From assembly GCA_963830485.1 (NCBI GenBank), contig CAWHNE010000024.1, positions 52,485 through 116,484 on the forward strand: a stretch of 64,000 bases of DNA, written 5' to 3'. Positions within the stretch are counted from its first letter, which is position 1. Every line of letters starts with the position of its first letter. Both the position numbers and the translations under genes were made by a program. The notes under the pieces were generated by a model. The model saw only the letters and a list, made by a program, of their open reading frames with translations. It had not been told where the DNA came from and ran no database searches. Source of the stretch: CAIWHR01 sp963830485 (GTDB lineage Bacteria > Pseudomonadota > Gammaproteobacteria > Burkholderiales > Casimicrobiaceae). Below, in pieces: positions 52,336-60,435 of the stretch.

Positions 52336-53079
52336 ATGGCCGCCGCAACCTTAGTCCGGCTCCTCCTCGTCGGCAGCACTGCGCTGCTCGTCGCCGCCGG
52401 GTGGCAGCGCGATGCCCTGCCGCCGCCCGACGCGCTCGATTCTGCCGTGCGCGAGGATCCCATCCAGGAAGAGACGGCGACCGCGGCGTTCCGGGCGAGG
52501 GTGGGCGGGATCGAATACAAGGTGCGCCCTCTGTACACGTACGACCTGTCGGGCCTCGTCGTCAGCAAGCACGACGCGGACACTTGGTGGGACTGGATTC
52601 ACAAGGCGTGGCGTGACGAGCTCAACGTCACCGACCTCTGCGTCATCTGGGGCGCCAACGCGCGCTCCGCGAACTACCGGGAGCTCGATTATCGGAGCGG
52701 CCAGTTCGAGTGCATCGTCAGCACCGACAGAACGGAGGTGTGGCGCGCGTTCGACATGACGGCGCTCTCGAACAATCACCTGTTGACCGACGATCCGTCG
52801 ATCGCGCGAACGCTCAAGACGGTGCGCGTCGGCGACCAGGTTCGCTTTCGCGGCTATCTCGCCGAATACTCGCACGAGCACGGCCTCCATTTCTTCCGGG
52901 GGACGAGCACGAAGCGCACCGACTCCGGCAACGGCGCGTGCGAAACGGTCTACGCGACCGACGCCGAGATCCTGCGCGAGGGCAACCGCGGCTGGCGGAT
53001 CGTATTCAAACTCGGTATCGCGGCGCTCGTCGCCGCGCTCCTCGCCTGGGTGGCCTTGCCGTTTCGCACGGCCGGCTGA
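52336..53079 (+). CDS. Uncharacterised membrane-anchored protein
   Basis: The 247-residue product has an N-terminal hydrophobic segment (VRLLLVGSTALLVAAG) and a C-terminal one (FKLGIAALVAALLAWVALPF), with a soluble centre of about 185 residues. The centre has conserved-looking motifs TYDLSGLVVSKHDADTWWDW, LNVTDLCVIWGANARS, ALSNNHLLTDD and VGDQVRFRGYLAEYSH. I recall a widespread proteobacterial family with such motifs but no function. Confidence 0.6.
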   Translation: MAAATLVRLLLVGSTALLVAAGWQRDALPPPDALDSAVREDPIQEETATAAFRARVGGIEYKVRPLYTYDLSGLVVSKHDADTWWDWIHKAWRDELNVTDLCVIWGANARSANYRELDYRSGQFECIVSTDRTEVWRAFDMTALSNNHLLTDDPSIARTLKTVRVGDQVRFRGYLAEYSHEHGLHFFRGTSTKRTDSGNGACETVYATDAEILREGNRGWRIVFKLGIAALVAALLAWVALPFRTAG

Positions 53080-53111
53080 CGCAACGTCCCGATCGCCGCC
53101 GCCATCCGGTC

Positions 53112-53759
53112 ATGGCAGAGCGCAAGAAGCCGCGCCGCACGCGCGAGCGCATCCTCGAGACGAGCCTCGCGCTGTTCAACGCGCGCGGCGCGCCGCAGGT
53201 CACGACCGCGGAGATCGCCGGCGAGATGAACATCAGTCCCGGTAATCTCTACTATCATTTTCGCAACAAGGACGAGATCGTTGGCGAGCTCTTCGCGGCA
53301 TTCGAGGCGCGCATCGCGCCGCTGTTCGCGAATCCCGGCGGGCGCAAGGTCGACGTCGAGGACCTCTGGCTGTGGCTGCATCTGCTGCTCGAGCGGATGG
53401 GCGAATTCCGTTTCATCCTCCGCGACGTCGACCTGCTCGCGGCGCGCGACGCCGTACTGGGCGCACGGCTCGGCCGCCTGCTGCGGCAGGGGATCGCGAC
53501 CATGGTAGAGTTGTGCCGCGGCATGGTCGTCGCCGGCAGCATGGTTGCCAGCGAACGCGAGATCGCTGCGCTTGCGCGCAACGTCCTTCTGGTCGCAACG
53601 TACTGGCAGGCGTTCGATCGGATCGGCCGCCCGCCGGGCGCGGGCGTCGCGGGCGCGGATTCCGGCCGCGCGGCATCGCAGGTGCTCTCGCTGATCGCAC
53701 CCTTTCTCGCCGGCGACGCGCGTGCGCTGATCGACCGGCTGGGCCGCGACTACCTTTGA
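53112..53759 (+). CDS. TetR-family transcriptional regulator
   Basis: The 215-residue product has the TetR DNA-binding domain (RERILETSLALFNARGAPQV, AGEMNISPGNLYYHFRNKDE) and a helical ligand domain. It starts 32 bases after the membrane protein gene and 13 bases before the TPR gene, so all three may be one transcript. Its ligand is unknown; it may control part of the storage-lipid cluster. Confidence 0.85.
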   Translation: MAERKKPRRTRERILETSLALFNARGAPQVTTAEIAGEMNISPGNLYYHFRNKDEIVGELFAAFEARIAPLFANPGGRKVDVEDLWLWLHLLLERMGEFRFILRDVDLLAARDAVLGARLGRLLRQGIATMVELCRGMVVAGSMVASEREIAALARNVLLVATYWQAFDRIGRPPGAGVAGADSGRAASQVLSLIAPFLAGDARALIDRLGRDYL

Positions 53760-53772
53760 AGGAGAGACTCCC

Positions 53773-54549
53773 GTGGCGAAGAAATGGGTCAAGTTTCCGC
53801 ACGCCGACAAGGCCTATGCCTACGACGCCGCGGGGTTGAAGAAGCACTGGCCGCGCCTGCACAAGGGCGACTGCGAGCCGTTTCCGAAGGACGCCGCCGT
53901 GCTGGAGGCGTGGCAGCACTATCACGCGGGCGAATTCGCGCAGGCGGTCGATGCCGGCAACGCGGCGGGCGGCGCCGGTGCGAACGCTGCGATCAAGGCG
54001 CAGGTCGTCTACGCGACGTATCTCGAGAAGAGCGACAAGACCAAGCTCGCGCTGCTCGAGGAGGCGATGGGCTGGGCCGAGGCGCGGCGCGCGAAGGCCG
54101 CGAAGGATCCGAACGCGCACTACTTCTTCGCGTTCGCCGCTGGTCGGTACGGACAGGGGCTTTCGGTCGCCAAGGCGCTCGCGCAAGGGCTGGGCGGCAG
54201 GATCCGCGACGCGCTGCAGACGGCGATCAGGCTCGAACCCAAGCACGCCGACGCCCACATCGCATATGGCAGCTACCAGGCGGAAGTCATCGACAAGGTC
54301 GGCGGCCTCGTCGCCGGCGTCACGTACGGTGCGAAGAAGGACTCCGCGCTCGAGCACTTCCAGAAGGCGCTGAAGCTCAATCCGGATTCGGCGATCGCGC
54401 GCGTCGAATACGCGAACGGCCTCATCATGCTGTTCGGCAAGGCGCGGATGGCGGACGCCGAAAAGCTCTACCAGGAAGCCGCCGCGTGCAAGCCCGCCGA
54501 TGCGATGGAGCGGCTCGACGTGGAGCTCGCGCGCTCCGAGCTCAGCTGA
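53773..54549 (+). CDS. TPR-repeat protein
   Basis: The 258-residue product starts with GTG after AAGGAGA, reading AKKWVKFPHADKAYAYDAAG. It contains TPR-like pairs (AWQHYHAGEFAQAV, ALEHFQKALKLNPDSAIARV, AEKLYQEAAACKPADA). No signal peptide or enzyme motif. Its end overlaps the end of the wax ester synthase gene on the other strand by 8 bases. Confidence 0.75.
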   Translation: MAKKWVKFPHADKAYAYDAAGLKKHWPRLHKGDCEPFPKDAAVLEAWQHYHAGEFAQAVDAGNAAGGAGANAAIKAQVVYATYLEKSDKTKLALLEEAMGWAEARRAKAAKDPNAHYFFAFAAGRYGQGLSVAKALAQGLGGRIRDALQTAIRLEPKHADAHIAYGSYQAEVIDKVGGLVAGVTYGAKKDSALEHFQKALKLNPDSAIARVEYANGLIMLFGKARMADAEKLYQEAAACKPADAMERLDVELARSELS

Positions 54550-56083
54550 CGGCGTCGCGCGTGGCGTGGCCGCGCGCGCGCGCTGATGGAGGGCGGCGGC
54601 GAGGCCCGCGCTCCGTCCGCGCACTGCGCCCGGCGATGACCTGCGCAGCGAGCTCGGGATCGAGCTCGCCCGCGCGCGGCCACGGTGCGAGCAGCGTGGT
54701 CAATACGAGCTTCTCGAACTCGGGCCCGAACCGCGCGATCACGTGCTCGGGGTCGGGGCAGAAGCCGCGGTCGGTGATGAGGCCGAACTGAACCGCCCCG
54801 TCGTAGGACAGGATCGACACGCCCATTCCGACATCCCCCGACTGCGGCACCCAGAACATGAACTGCACGATCCGCCCGCCCGCCAGGTAAAGCGGCTGCT
54901 GCGGACCCGGCACGTTGGTCATCACGGCGCTGGCGTTGCGCGCCAGCACTGCGATCAGCTGATCTTGCAGCAGCTTCGGGCCCGCCCCGGCCGCGGCGAG
55001 GAGGCCGAGTGTGAGGACCGGCTGGTAGCTTCCCTTAAGCGCGCGCATGTTCGCCCGCACGGCGTACAGCCGCTCGATGGGATTCTCGATTCCGATCGGC
55101 AGCTCGAGGAACACCACGCCGAACTGGTTGCCGAGCTTGTACGCCTTCTCCAACGGCCGCAGGTTGATCGGCACGAGTGCCCGCATCATCACGCCGTCGG
55201 TCGCATCGCCCTTGCGAACGAGATACTCGCGCAGCGCGCCGGCGACGCACGACAGCAGGACGTCGTTGACGGACGCGCCGAGCGCCCGGCCGACGGCCTT
55301 CACCTCGTCGAGCGGCAGCGGGTCCGTCCAGGCCACGCGCTTAGCGACGCCCGGCCGCCCCTTGAACCGGGTCGGTGAATCCTCCCCCATCAGCGCCAGC
55401 TTCGCGATCTCGCTGGTGAGCGCGCCTCCTTGCTCGGCCAGCGCGATCGCCTTGGCCGGGTGCTGCCAGATGTCCACGCCCTTGTCGATCAGCGTCGTGC
55501 CGACCTTGAGTGCCATGTTCATCGCGTCCGCGAACGGCGCGACCAGGTCGCCGAGCGGCTCGTCCTTCGCTGGGCGCTCTTCCCGTCTCGTCGCCGCGGG
55601 CGGCGAGAGCGCCGGCGGACCGTGCGGCCCGACGTCGGTCATCGAAAGCAGCACCTGGACGAGCGCGATCCCGTCCGCATAGCAGTGGTGGATGCGGGCG
55701 ACGACCGCGCTTCCGCCGCCGTAGCGCTCGATCAGGTGGAACTGCCACAGCGGCCACGCGGGATTCAACGGCGTGCGCGCGAGCCGGGAGACGAGCGCCT
55801 GGAGCTCCTTCTTGCCCGCGGCGCCGGGCAGCGCGACGTGGACGACGTGATGGTCGAGGTCGAAGTCGCCGGGCGTCTCCCAGAACGCGGCCGCGGGCGT
55901 CTGCACCGGCCGCTGCCGGAAGCGGCGAAAGCGGAGGAAGCGCTCGTCGATGATCTTTCGCAGCGCCTTCAACTCGATGCGCTCGGCGAGCGCGAGCACC
56001 CCGCAGATCATCATCAGGTTGGACGGGCGGTCCATCCGCAGCCACGCGGTGTCGACGGCGGAGATCTTTTCGCGCCTTGCCAT
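54542..56083 (-). CDS. Wax ester synthase/acyl-CoA:diacylglycerol acyltransferase (WS/DGAT)
   Basis: The 513-residue protein has the acyltransferase motif HHCYADG (HHxxxDG) near residue 135, PAWPLWQFHLIERY (PLW motif), VNDVLLSCVAGALREYL (ND motif) and NVPGPQQPLYLAGG. This is the bacterial WS/DGAT family, which esterifies acyl-CoA to fatty alcohols or diacylglycerol. I start at ATG 56083 (ARREKISAVDTAWLRMDRPS), the family start. With the fatty acyl-CoA reductase downstream it gives a wax-ester pathway. Confidence 0.92.
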   Translation of the reverse strand: MARREKISAVDTAWLRMDRPSNLMMICGVLALAERIELKALRKIIDERFLRFRRFRQRPVQTPAAAFWETPGDFDLDHHVVHVALPGAAGKKELQALVSRLARTPLNPAWPLWQFHLIERYGGGSAVVARIHHCYADGIALVQVLLSMTDVGPHGPPALSPPAATRREERPAKDEPLGDLVAPFADAMNMALKVGTTLIDKGVDIWQHPAKAIALAEQGGALTSEIAKLALMGEDSPTRFKGRPGVAKRVAWTDPLPLDEVKAVGRALGASVNDVLLSCVAGALREYLVRKGDATDGVMMRALVPINLRPLEKAYKLGNQFGVVFLELPIGIENPIERLYAVRANMRALKGSYQPVLTLGLLAAAGAGPKLLQDQLIAVLARNASAVMTNVPGPQQPLYLAGGRIVQFMFWVPQSGDVGMGVSILSYDGAVQFGLITDRGFCPDPEHVIARFGPEFEKLVLTTLLAPWPRAGELDPELAAQVIAGRSARTERGPRRRPPSARARGHATRDAVS

Positions 56084-56173
56084 GCGGAGGTCCAAGCGAT
56101 GACGGGAACGGGCGTGGGGCAGGCCGGCGATTGCCGGCGTTTTCGCCTTCGCGCTAAAGTAGCACGGAAGGCT

Positions 56174-56347
56174 AGTGACCTGTAACGGGGAAATCGAGAG
56201 TGTCTGGCTTGCTCTCCGCACCGATCGCCGCGTTGCCGCTGCTCGCAAGGGGGCCTACCCTTGCTTCGCAGCGGCGCCTAGCGCTCAGCGCGGATAGCGG
56301 CGCCATACCACTTTCGTTCACTACCGATTCCCCCGTTACAGGCCACT
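56174..56347. repeat. 23-base inverted repeat flanking 128 bases
   Basis: AGTGACCTGTAACGGGGAAA (the start of the left arm, 56174-56196) and the reverse complement of 56325-56347 agree at 21 of 23 positions. The arms lie between the wax ester synthase start and the acyl-CoA-binding protein gene. The spacing suggests a small non-coding element or a pair of regulatory sites. I see no target-site duplication. Confidence 0.6.
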
Positions 56348-56380
56348 GAACCTGTAGACCGACTGCCAGGAGGTGTTGCC

Positions 56381-56656
56381 ATGGCCGCGCCGAAGAAGGA
56401 CGACCTGAAAGCGAAGTTCGAGGCGGCCGCCGCGGCCGCGAAGCAGACGAAGAAGAAGCCGGACAACGCGACGCTGCTCAAGCTCTACTCGTACTACAAG
56501 CAGGCGACCGAGGGCGACGTGAAGGGCGAGCGCCCAGGCGGCTTCGATTTCGTCGGCGGCGCGAAGCACGACGCCTGGACGAAGCTCAAGGGCATGAGCC
56601 GTGGCGACGCTATGCAGAACTACGTGAAGCAGGTCGAGAAGCTGAACCGCGAGTAG
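56381..56656 (+). CDS. Acyl-CoA-binding protein
   Basis: The 91-residue product has the ACBP fold: LKLYSYYKQATEGDVKGERP, then FDFVGGAKHDAWTKLKGMS. These include the conserved YYKQAT and KxxAW acyl-CoA-binding residues. ACBP buffers and delivers long-chain acyl-CoA; bacterial copies are uncommon and often sit with lipid-storage genes. AGGAGG lies 7 bases before the ATG. The TAG stop starts a repeat module. Confidence 0.92.
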   Translation: MAAPKKDDLKAKFEAAAAAAKQTKKKPDNATLLKLYSYYKQATEGDVKGERPGGFDFVGGAKHDAWTKLKGMSRGDAMQNYVKQVEKLNRE

Positions 56657-56771
56657 CGGCGCGAGCGGCGAGCCGCGGCCCCGGCCGAAGGCAAGGGGAG
56701 CGAGCAAACGCGAGTCGCCGCAAGCGGCCGACCCCTCGGCGCTACGATGCAATCTAGCGGTGCGGAGGCCG
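56654..56771 (+). repeat. TAGCGGCGCGAG / GCGGAGGCCG repeat module
   Basis: The head TAGCGGCGCGAGCGGCGA begins at the acyl-CoA-binding protein stop, and the tail AGCGGTGCGGAGGCCG ends the module at 56756-56771. The layout matches 46901-47021. It separates two convergent genes. Confidence 0.65.
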
Positions 56772-56849
56772 CCCCGGAGCCCGCGGCCTCTAGACCGCCG
56801 GCTTGCGCTTCGCCTGGGCCGCGGGTGCGCGCTGCCTCCGCACTGCCCG

Positions 56850-57407
56850 CTATTTCGTTGCGCCTTTCCGCCGGCCGCCGCCCGCGCTTGCGGACGCGAG
56901 CTTCGGTCGCACAGGCGTCCTCGGTGCGACCTTCGTCGCTTTCACGCGCTCTTGCCGCTTCGGCGCAGCAGGGGGCTTCGTCCCTGTCGCCTTCAGGAGT
57001 TCGTTGACCGCGGTCGACAGCGTGTCGACGCGCTTCGCGAGCTTCTGGACGTCGTTTTGCGTGTACACGCCGAGCTTGCCAAGCGCCCGCTCGACCCGGT
57101 CCTCGAACACCTGTTCCAGCTTGTCCCACGTTCCGCCGGCCATCTGCTGCATCTCCTTCGCCTTCGCCGTCGCCGCGCCGCGGGCCGCAGCCGCCGTGTC
57201 GGCGGCAACCTGCTTCGTCCTGCGCTCCAGTTTCTCGCCCTGCTGGACGAGTGACTCGAAGACCTTCATCCCTTCCTGCTGCGCACGCACGAACGCCCCG
57301 ACACCGGCGAGCCAGACCTGATGCGACGAGTCGAGCACCGCCTGCGCGAGGTCCTTCGCTTCGCCTGCCGCGCCTTCCATCATCGCGGCCTTCGCCTTCT
57401 TCAGCAT
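56850..57407 (-). CDS. Phasin (PHA granule-associated protein, PhaF/PhaI family)
   Basis: The 185-residue product has the phasin family pattern: VLDSSHQVWLAGVGAFVRAQ, then EGMKVFESLVQQGEKLE and a heptad-like helix (VYTQNDVQKLAKRVDTLSTA). The C-terminal 40 residues are basic and proline/alanine-rich, as in PhaF. It coats storage granules and may link them to DNA. The upstream region shares TTGCTCTAACG with the first phasin gene. It is divergent from the fatty acyl-CoA reductase gene. Confidence 0.88.
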   Translation of the reverse strand: MLKKAKAAMMEGAAGEAKDLAQAVLDSSHQVWLAGVGAFVRAQQEGMKVFESLVQQGEKLERRTKQVAADTAAAARGAATAKAKEMQQMAGGTWDKLEQVFEDRVERALGKLGVYTQNDVQKLAKRVDTLSTAVNELLKATGTKPPAAPKRQERVKATKVAPRTPVRPKLASASAGGGRRKGATK

Positions 57408-57452
57408 CGTGGACCCTCCTCGCGGCGCTGCGGCCTTCGGCCGTCAGCTTCA

Positions 57453-57484
57453 GTTCGAATTCTATGACGCGGCGTTAGAGCAAT
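57453..57484 (-). promoter_or_regulatory. Phasin 2 promoter region with shared TTGCTCTAACG motif
   Basis: On the minus strand, TTGCTCTAACG is followed after 8 bases by TAGAAT (-10-like), about 50 bases before the phasin ATG. The same 11-base motif with the same spacing to a -10-like box lies before phasin 1. Confidence 0.5.
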
Positions 57485-57553
57485 CATACTAAACCGATGC
57501 GATCGCGGCGTGTGCAGGGAGCGGGCCCGGCCGCGCCCCGTCGGCCCCCGCCG

Positions 57554-57559
57554 TATAAT
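57554..57559 (+). promoter_or_regulatory. Candidate -10 box for the fatty acyl-CoA reductase gene
   Basis: A perfect TATAAT on the plus strand, 110 bases before ATG 57669. The -35 region is GC-rich and unclear. It is divergent from the phasin promoter. Confidence 0.35.
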
Positions 57560-57668
57560 CGGGGACGAACCGAACCGGGCGGAAAATCCCGGCCGTCGGT
57601 GCCGGGTGCGCCGACGCGTTGCCCGCGCCGCCGTCCTGCCGCGTGGGACTTCCCTTGGAGGAGCCATC

Positions 57669-59660
57669 ATGGCGTATTTCGTCACCGGCGCGACCGGATT
57701 CATCGGGCGTTTCCTCGTTGCCAATCTGCTGAAGCGCGGCGAGCCGATCTATGTCCTCGTGCGCAAGAGCTCGCTCGCGAAGCTCGACGAACTGCGCGCG
57801 GAATACTGGGGTGCGACCGACAAGCAGATCGTAGGCATCGTCGGCGACCTCGCGAAGCCGAATCTGGGCGTATCAGCTGGGGACCTGCGCAAGCTCAAGG
57901 GCCACGTCCGGCACGTGTTCCACCTGGCCGCGATCTACGACATCGCCGCGAGTCCCGAAGACCAGCACACCGCCAACGTCGAAGGCACGCGCAACGCGAT
58001 CGCGTTCGCCGCTGCCGTCGCCGCCGGCTGCTTTCATCACGTGAGCTCGATCGCCGCCGCGGGACTCTACGACGGCGTGTTCCGCGAAGACATGTTCGAG
58101 GAAGCCGAGGACCTCGACCATCCGTACTTCCGGACCAAGCACGATTCCGAGGGCATCGTCCGCAAGCACTGCAAGGTGCCTTTCCGCATCTACCGGCCGG
58201 GCTTCGTCGTCGGCGACTCGAAGACCGGCTACATCGACAAGATCGACGGCCCCTACTACTTCTTCAAGGCGCTCCAGAGGCTCCGGCGCGCGCTGCCGCC
58301 CTGGATGCCGATGATCGGCATCGAGGGCGGCCGCATCAACATCGTGCCCGTCGACTTCGTCGCCGACGCGCTCGACTACCTCGCGCACAAGAAGGGGCTC
58401 GACGGCAAGTGCTTCCACCTGACCGACCCGGCGCCGCATCGGATCGGCGAGGTGTTGAACATCTTCGCGAGGGCGGGCCACGCGCCCCAGATGACGATGC
58501 GCATCAACGCGCGGATGTTCGGCTTCATTCCGGCGCCGATCCTGTACGGCCTCGGATCGCTCGCGCCGATCAAGCGGATGATCCGCGCAGTGCTGGTCGA
58601 TCTCGGCATCCCGAAGGACGTCTTCCAGTTCATCAACTGGCCGACGCGCTACGACAACCGCGAGGCGACGAAGGCGCTGAAAGGCTCCGGCATCAGGGTG
58701 CCGCATGTCGAGTCCTACGCGGCGAAGCTGTGGGACTACTGGGAGCGCAATCTCGATCCGGATCTCTTCATCGACCGCACGCTGTCCGGCCGCGTGAAGG
58801 ACAAGGTCGTCGTCGTCACCGGCTCGTCGTCGGGGATCGGCAAGGCGACCGCGCTCAAGCTGGCCGACGCCGGCGCCAAGGTGATCCTCGTTGCGCGCGG
58901 CGAGGAGAAGCTCGTCGAGACGAAACACGAGATCGAGAAGGCCGGCGGCAAGGCTTGGATCTGCACGGCCGACATCTCCGACATGGCGTCGTGCGATGCG
59001 CTCGTCGCGCGCGTGCTGAAGGAGCACGGCCGCTGCGACTACCTCGTCAACAACGCGGGGCGCTCGATCCGCCGCGGCGTGATCAATTCGTTCGACCGCT
59101 TCCACGATTTCGAGCGGACGATGCAGCTCAACTACTTCGGCTCGCTACGGCTGATCTTCGGGTTCCTGCCGAAGATGATCGAGCAGAAGCGCGGTCACAT
59201 CATCAACATTTCGTCGATCGGCGTGCTGTCGAACGCGCCGCGGTTCTCGGCGTATGTCGCGTCGAAGTCGGCGCTCGACTCGTTCTCAGCGTGCGCCGCC
59301 TCGGAGTTCGTCGACAAGGGAATCAACTTCACGACGATCAACATGCCGCTGGTGCGCACGCCGATGATCGCCCCGACCAAGATGTACGAGAACGTCCCGA
59401 CGCTGGCACCGGAGCAGGCCGCCGATCTGGTGGTCGAGGCGATCGTCTATAAGCCGGTGCGCATCGCCACGCGGCTCGGCATCTTCGGCGCGATCTGCCA
59501 CGCGGCGGCGCCGAAGCTCACGCAGATCATGCTCAACACCGCGTTCAACATGTTCCCGGACTCGCCTGCCGCACAGGGGAAGAAGGAGGGCGAGGCACCG
59601 CAGCAGCTGTCGCCCGAGCAGATGGCCTTCGCCCAGCTCACGCAGGGGATTCACTGGTAG
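57669..59660 (+). CDS. Alcohol-forming fatty acyl-CoA reductase (two SDR domains)
   Basis: The 663-residue protein has an N-terminal extended SDR domain (MAYFVTGATGFIGRFLVANL, FHLAAIYDIAA, HPYFRTKHDSE) and a C-terminal classical SDR domain (VVVTGSSSGIGKATALKLAD, DYLVNNAGRSIRRG, FSAYVASKSALDSFS). Length, order and sequence match the Marinobacter Maqu_2220-type reductase, which reduces fatty acyl-CoA to fatty alcohol with NADPH. It lies beside WS/DGAT, ACBP and a phasin, so wax ester formation is the likely role. GGAGGAG lies just before the start. Confidence 0.93.
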   Translation: MAYFVTGATGFIGRFLVANLLKRGEPIYVLVRKSSLAKLDELRAEYWGATDKQIVGIVGDLAKPNLGVSAGDLRKLKGHVRHVFHLAAIYDIAASPEDQHTANVEGTRNAIAFAAAVAAGCFHHVSSIAAAGLYDGVFREDMFEEAEDLDHPYFRTKHDSEGIVRKHCKVPFRIYRPGFVVGDSKTGYIDKIDGPYYFFKALQRLRRALPPWMPMIGIEGGRINIVPVDFVADALDYLAHKKGLDGKCFHLTDPAPHRIGEVLNIFARAGHAPQMTMRINARMFGFIPAPILYGLGSLAPIKRMIRAVLVDLGIPKDVFQFINWPTRYDNREATKALKGSGIRVPHVESYAAKLWDYWERNLDPDLFIDRTLSGRVKDKVVVVTGSSSGIGKATALKLADAGAKVILVARGEEKLVETKHEIEKAGGKAWICTADISDMASCDALVARVLKEHGRCDYLVNNAGRSIRRGVINSFDRFHDFERTMQLNYFGSLRLIFGFLPKMIEQKRGHIINISSIGVLSNAPRFSAYVASKSALDSFSACAASEFVDKGINFTTINMPLVRTPMIAPTKMYENVPTLAPEQAADLVVEAIVYKPVRIATRLGIFGAICHAAAPKLTQIMLNTAFNMFPDSPAAQGKKEGEAPQQLSPEQMAFAQLTQGIHW

Positions 59661-59721
59661 CCACGGAACACGCACTGCGGCCTCCACCCGGCCCCGACTG
59701 ATCGACGCGCCGAGCGGTCGG

Positions 59722-59917
59722 CCGCCAGCGGCGACTCGCGATCGCTCGCTCCCCCTCGGCGCTGCGCGCCCGGGGCCCCGGCTCGCCGCTCGCGCCGCGG
59801 CCTCCGCACCGCCAAATTATTCGTTGTGCTGTGCCGTCAGCCGCCGGCGGCGACTCGCGATCGCTCGCTCCCCCTCGGCGCTGCGCGCCCGGGGCCCCGG
59901 CTCGCCGCTCGCGCCGC
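59722..59917 (-). repeat. 77-base direct repeat, two copies
   Basis: 59722-59798 and 59841-59917 differ at one base, 119 bases apart. Read on the minus strand each is a head module (CGGCGCGAGCGGCGAGCC and onward), with the tail GGCGGTGCGGAGGCCG between them (59798-59813). The second copy ends at the stop codon of the next gene. The gap 59661-59916 has no gene. Confidence 0.85.
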
Positions 59918-60381
59918 TACCAAGGCAGGATGTCCGTATCGTCCCGCTGTCCGACCCGCTCGATGCCGGTCAACTCGGCGCGCTTCTTCTCCCACGCCGA
60001 CTTCTTGGCCGCCTGCTTCTGCGCCGGGGTCATCTTGTCCCACGAGGTCTTGGCCGCGTCGGCTTCGGCCTTGAGCGCGGCCGACTGCGCGGCGGTCTCC
60101 CGCGTCATGTCGTCCCGCTGACCGACGAGCTCGATCATGGTGAGGTCCTTGATCTTCTTGTCGCGCGCCGAGGCGATCGCCGCCGCCTGCTGCTGCGGCG
60201 TCATCTTTGCCCATTGCGCCTTCGCCGCCTGATAGTCCGCCCGGTACTTCGCCGCTTGTTCCGCCGTCATCGGCGTGGCGCCGGTCGTGATGTCCTGCCG
60301 GTAGTTGGGCGCCTGCGCGAATGCGTGCATCGTGGCGATCGTCGTCAGCACAAGTGTTGCTGCAATCATGAAGTGCTTCAT
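59917..60381 (-). CDS. Small secreted protein with an internal duplication
   Basis: The 154-residue product has a signal peptide (MIAATLVLTTIATMHAFA), then two similar 39-residue units: WAKMTPQQQAAAIASARDKK with ELVGQRDDM, and WDKMTPAQKQAAKKSAWEKK with ERVGQRDDT. I do not recognise a characterised family. I start at the second ATG (60381) because GGAGGT lies 5 bases before it. The TAG stop is the first codon of a repeat head. Confidence 0.7.
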   Translation of the reverse strand: MKHFMIAATLVLTTIATMHAFAQAPNYRQDITTGATPMTAEQAAKYRADYQAAKAQWAKMTPQQQAAAIASARDKKIKDLTMIELVGQRDDMTRETAAQSAALKAEADAAKTSWDKMTPAQKQAAKKSAWEKKRAELTGIERVGQRDDTDILPW

Positions 60382-60435
60382 TCGAACCTCCATCGGTTAA
60401 CGCCGATACCGGGCCGGCCCGTACGTCCGCCCGCG

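Noticed and set aside
59722..59917. 77-base direct repeat considered as CRISPR or insertion sequence
   Set aside because: Only two copies, too long for a CRISPR repeat, no transposase or terminal inverted repeats; assigned to the dispersed repeat family.
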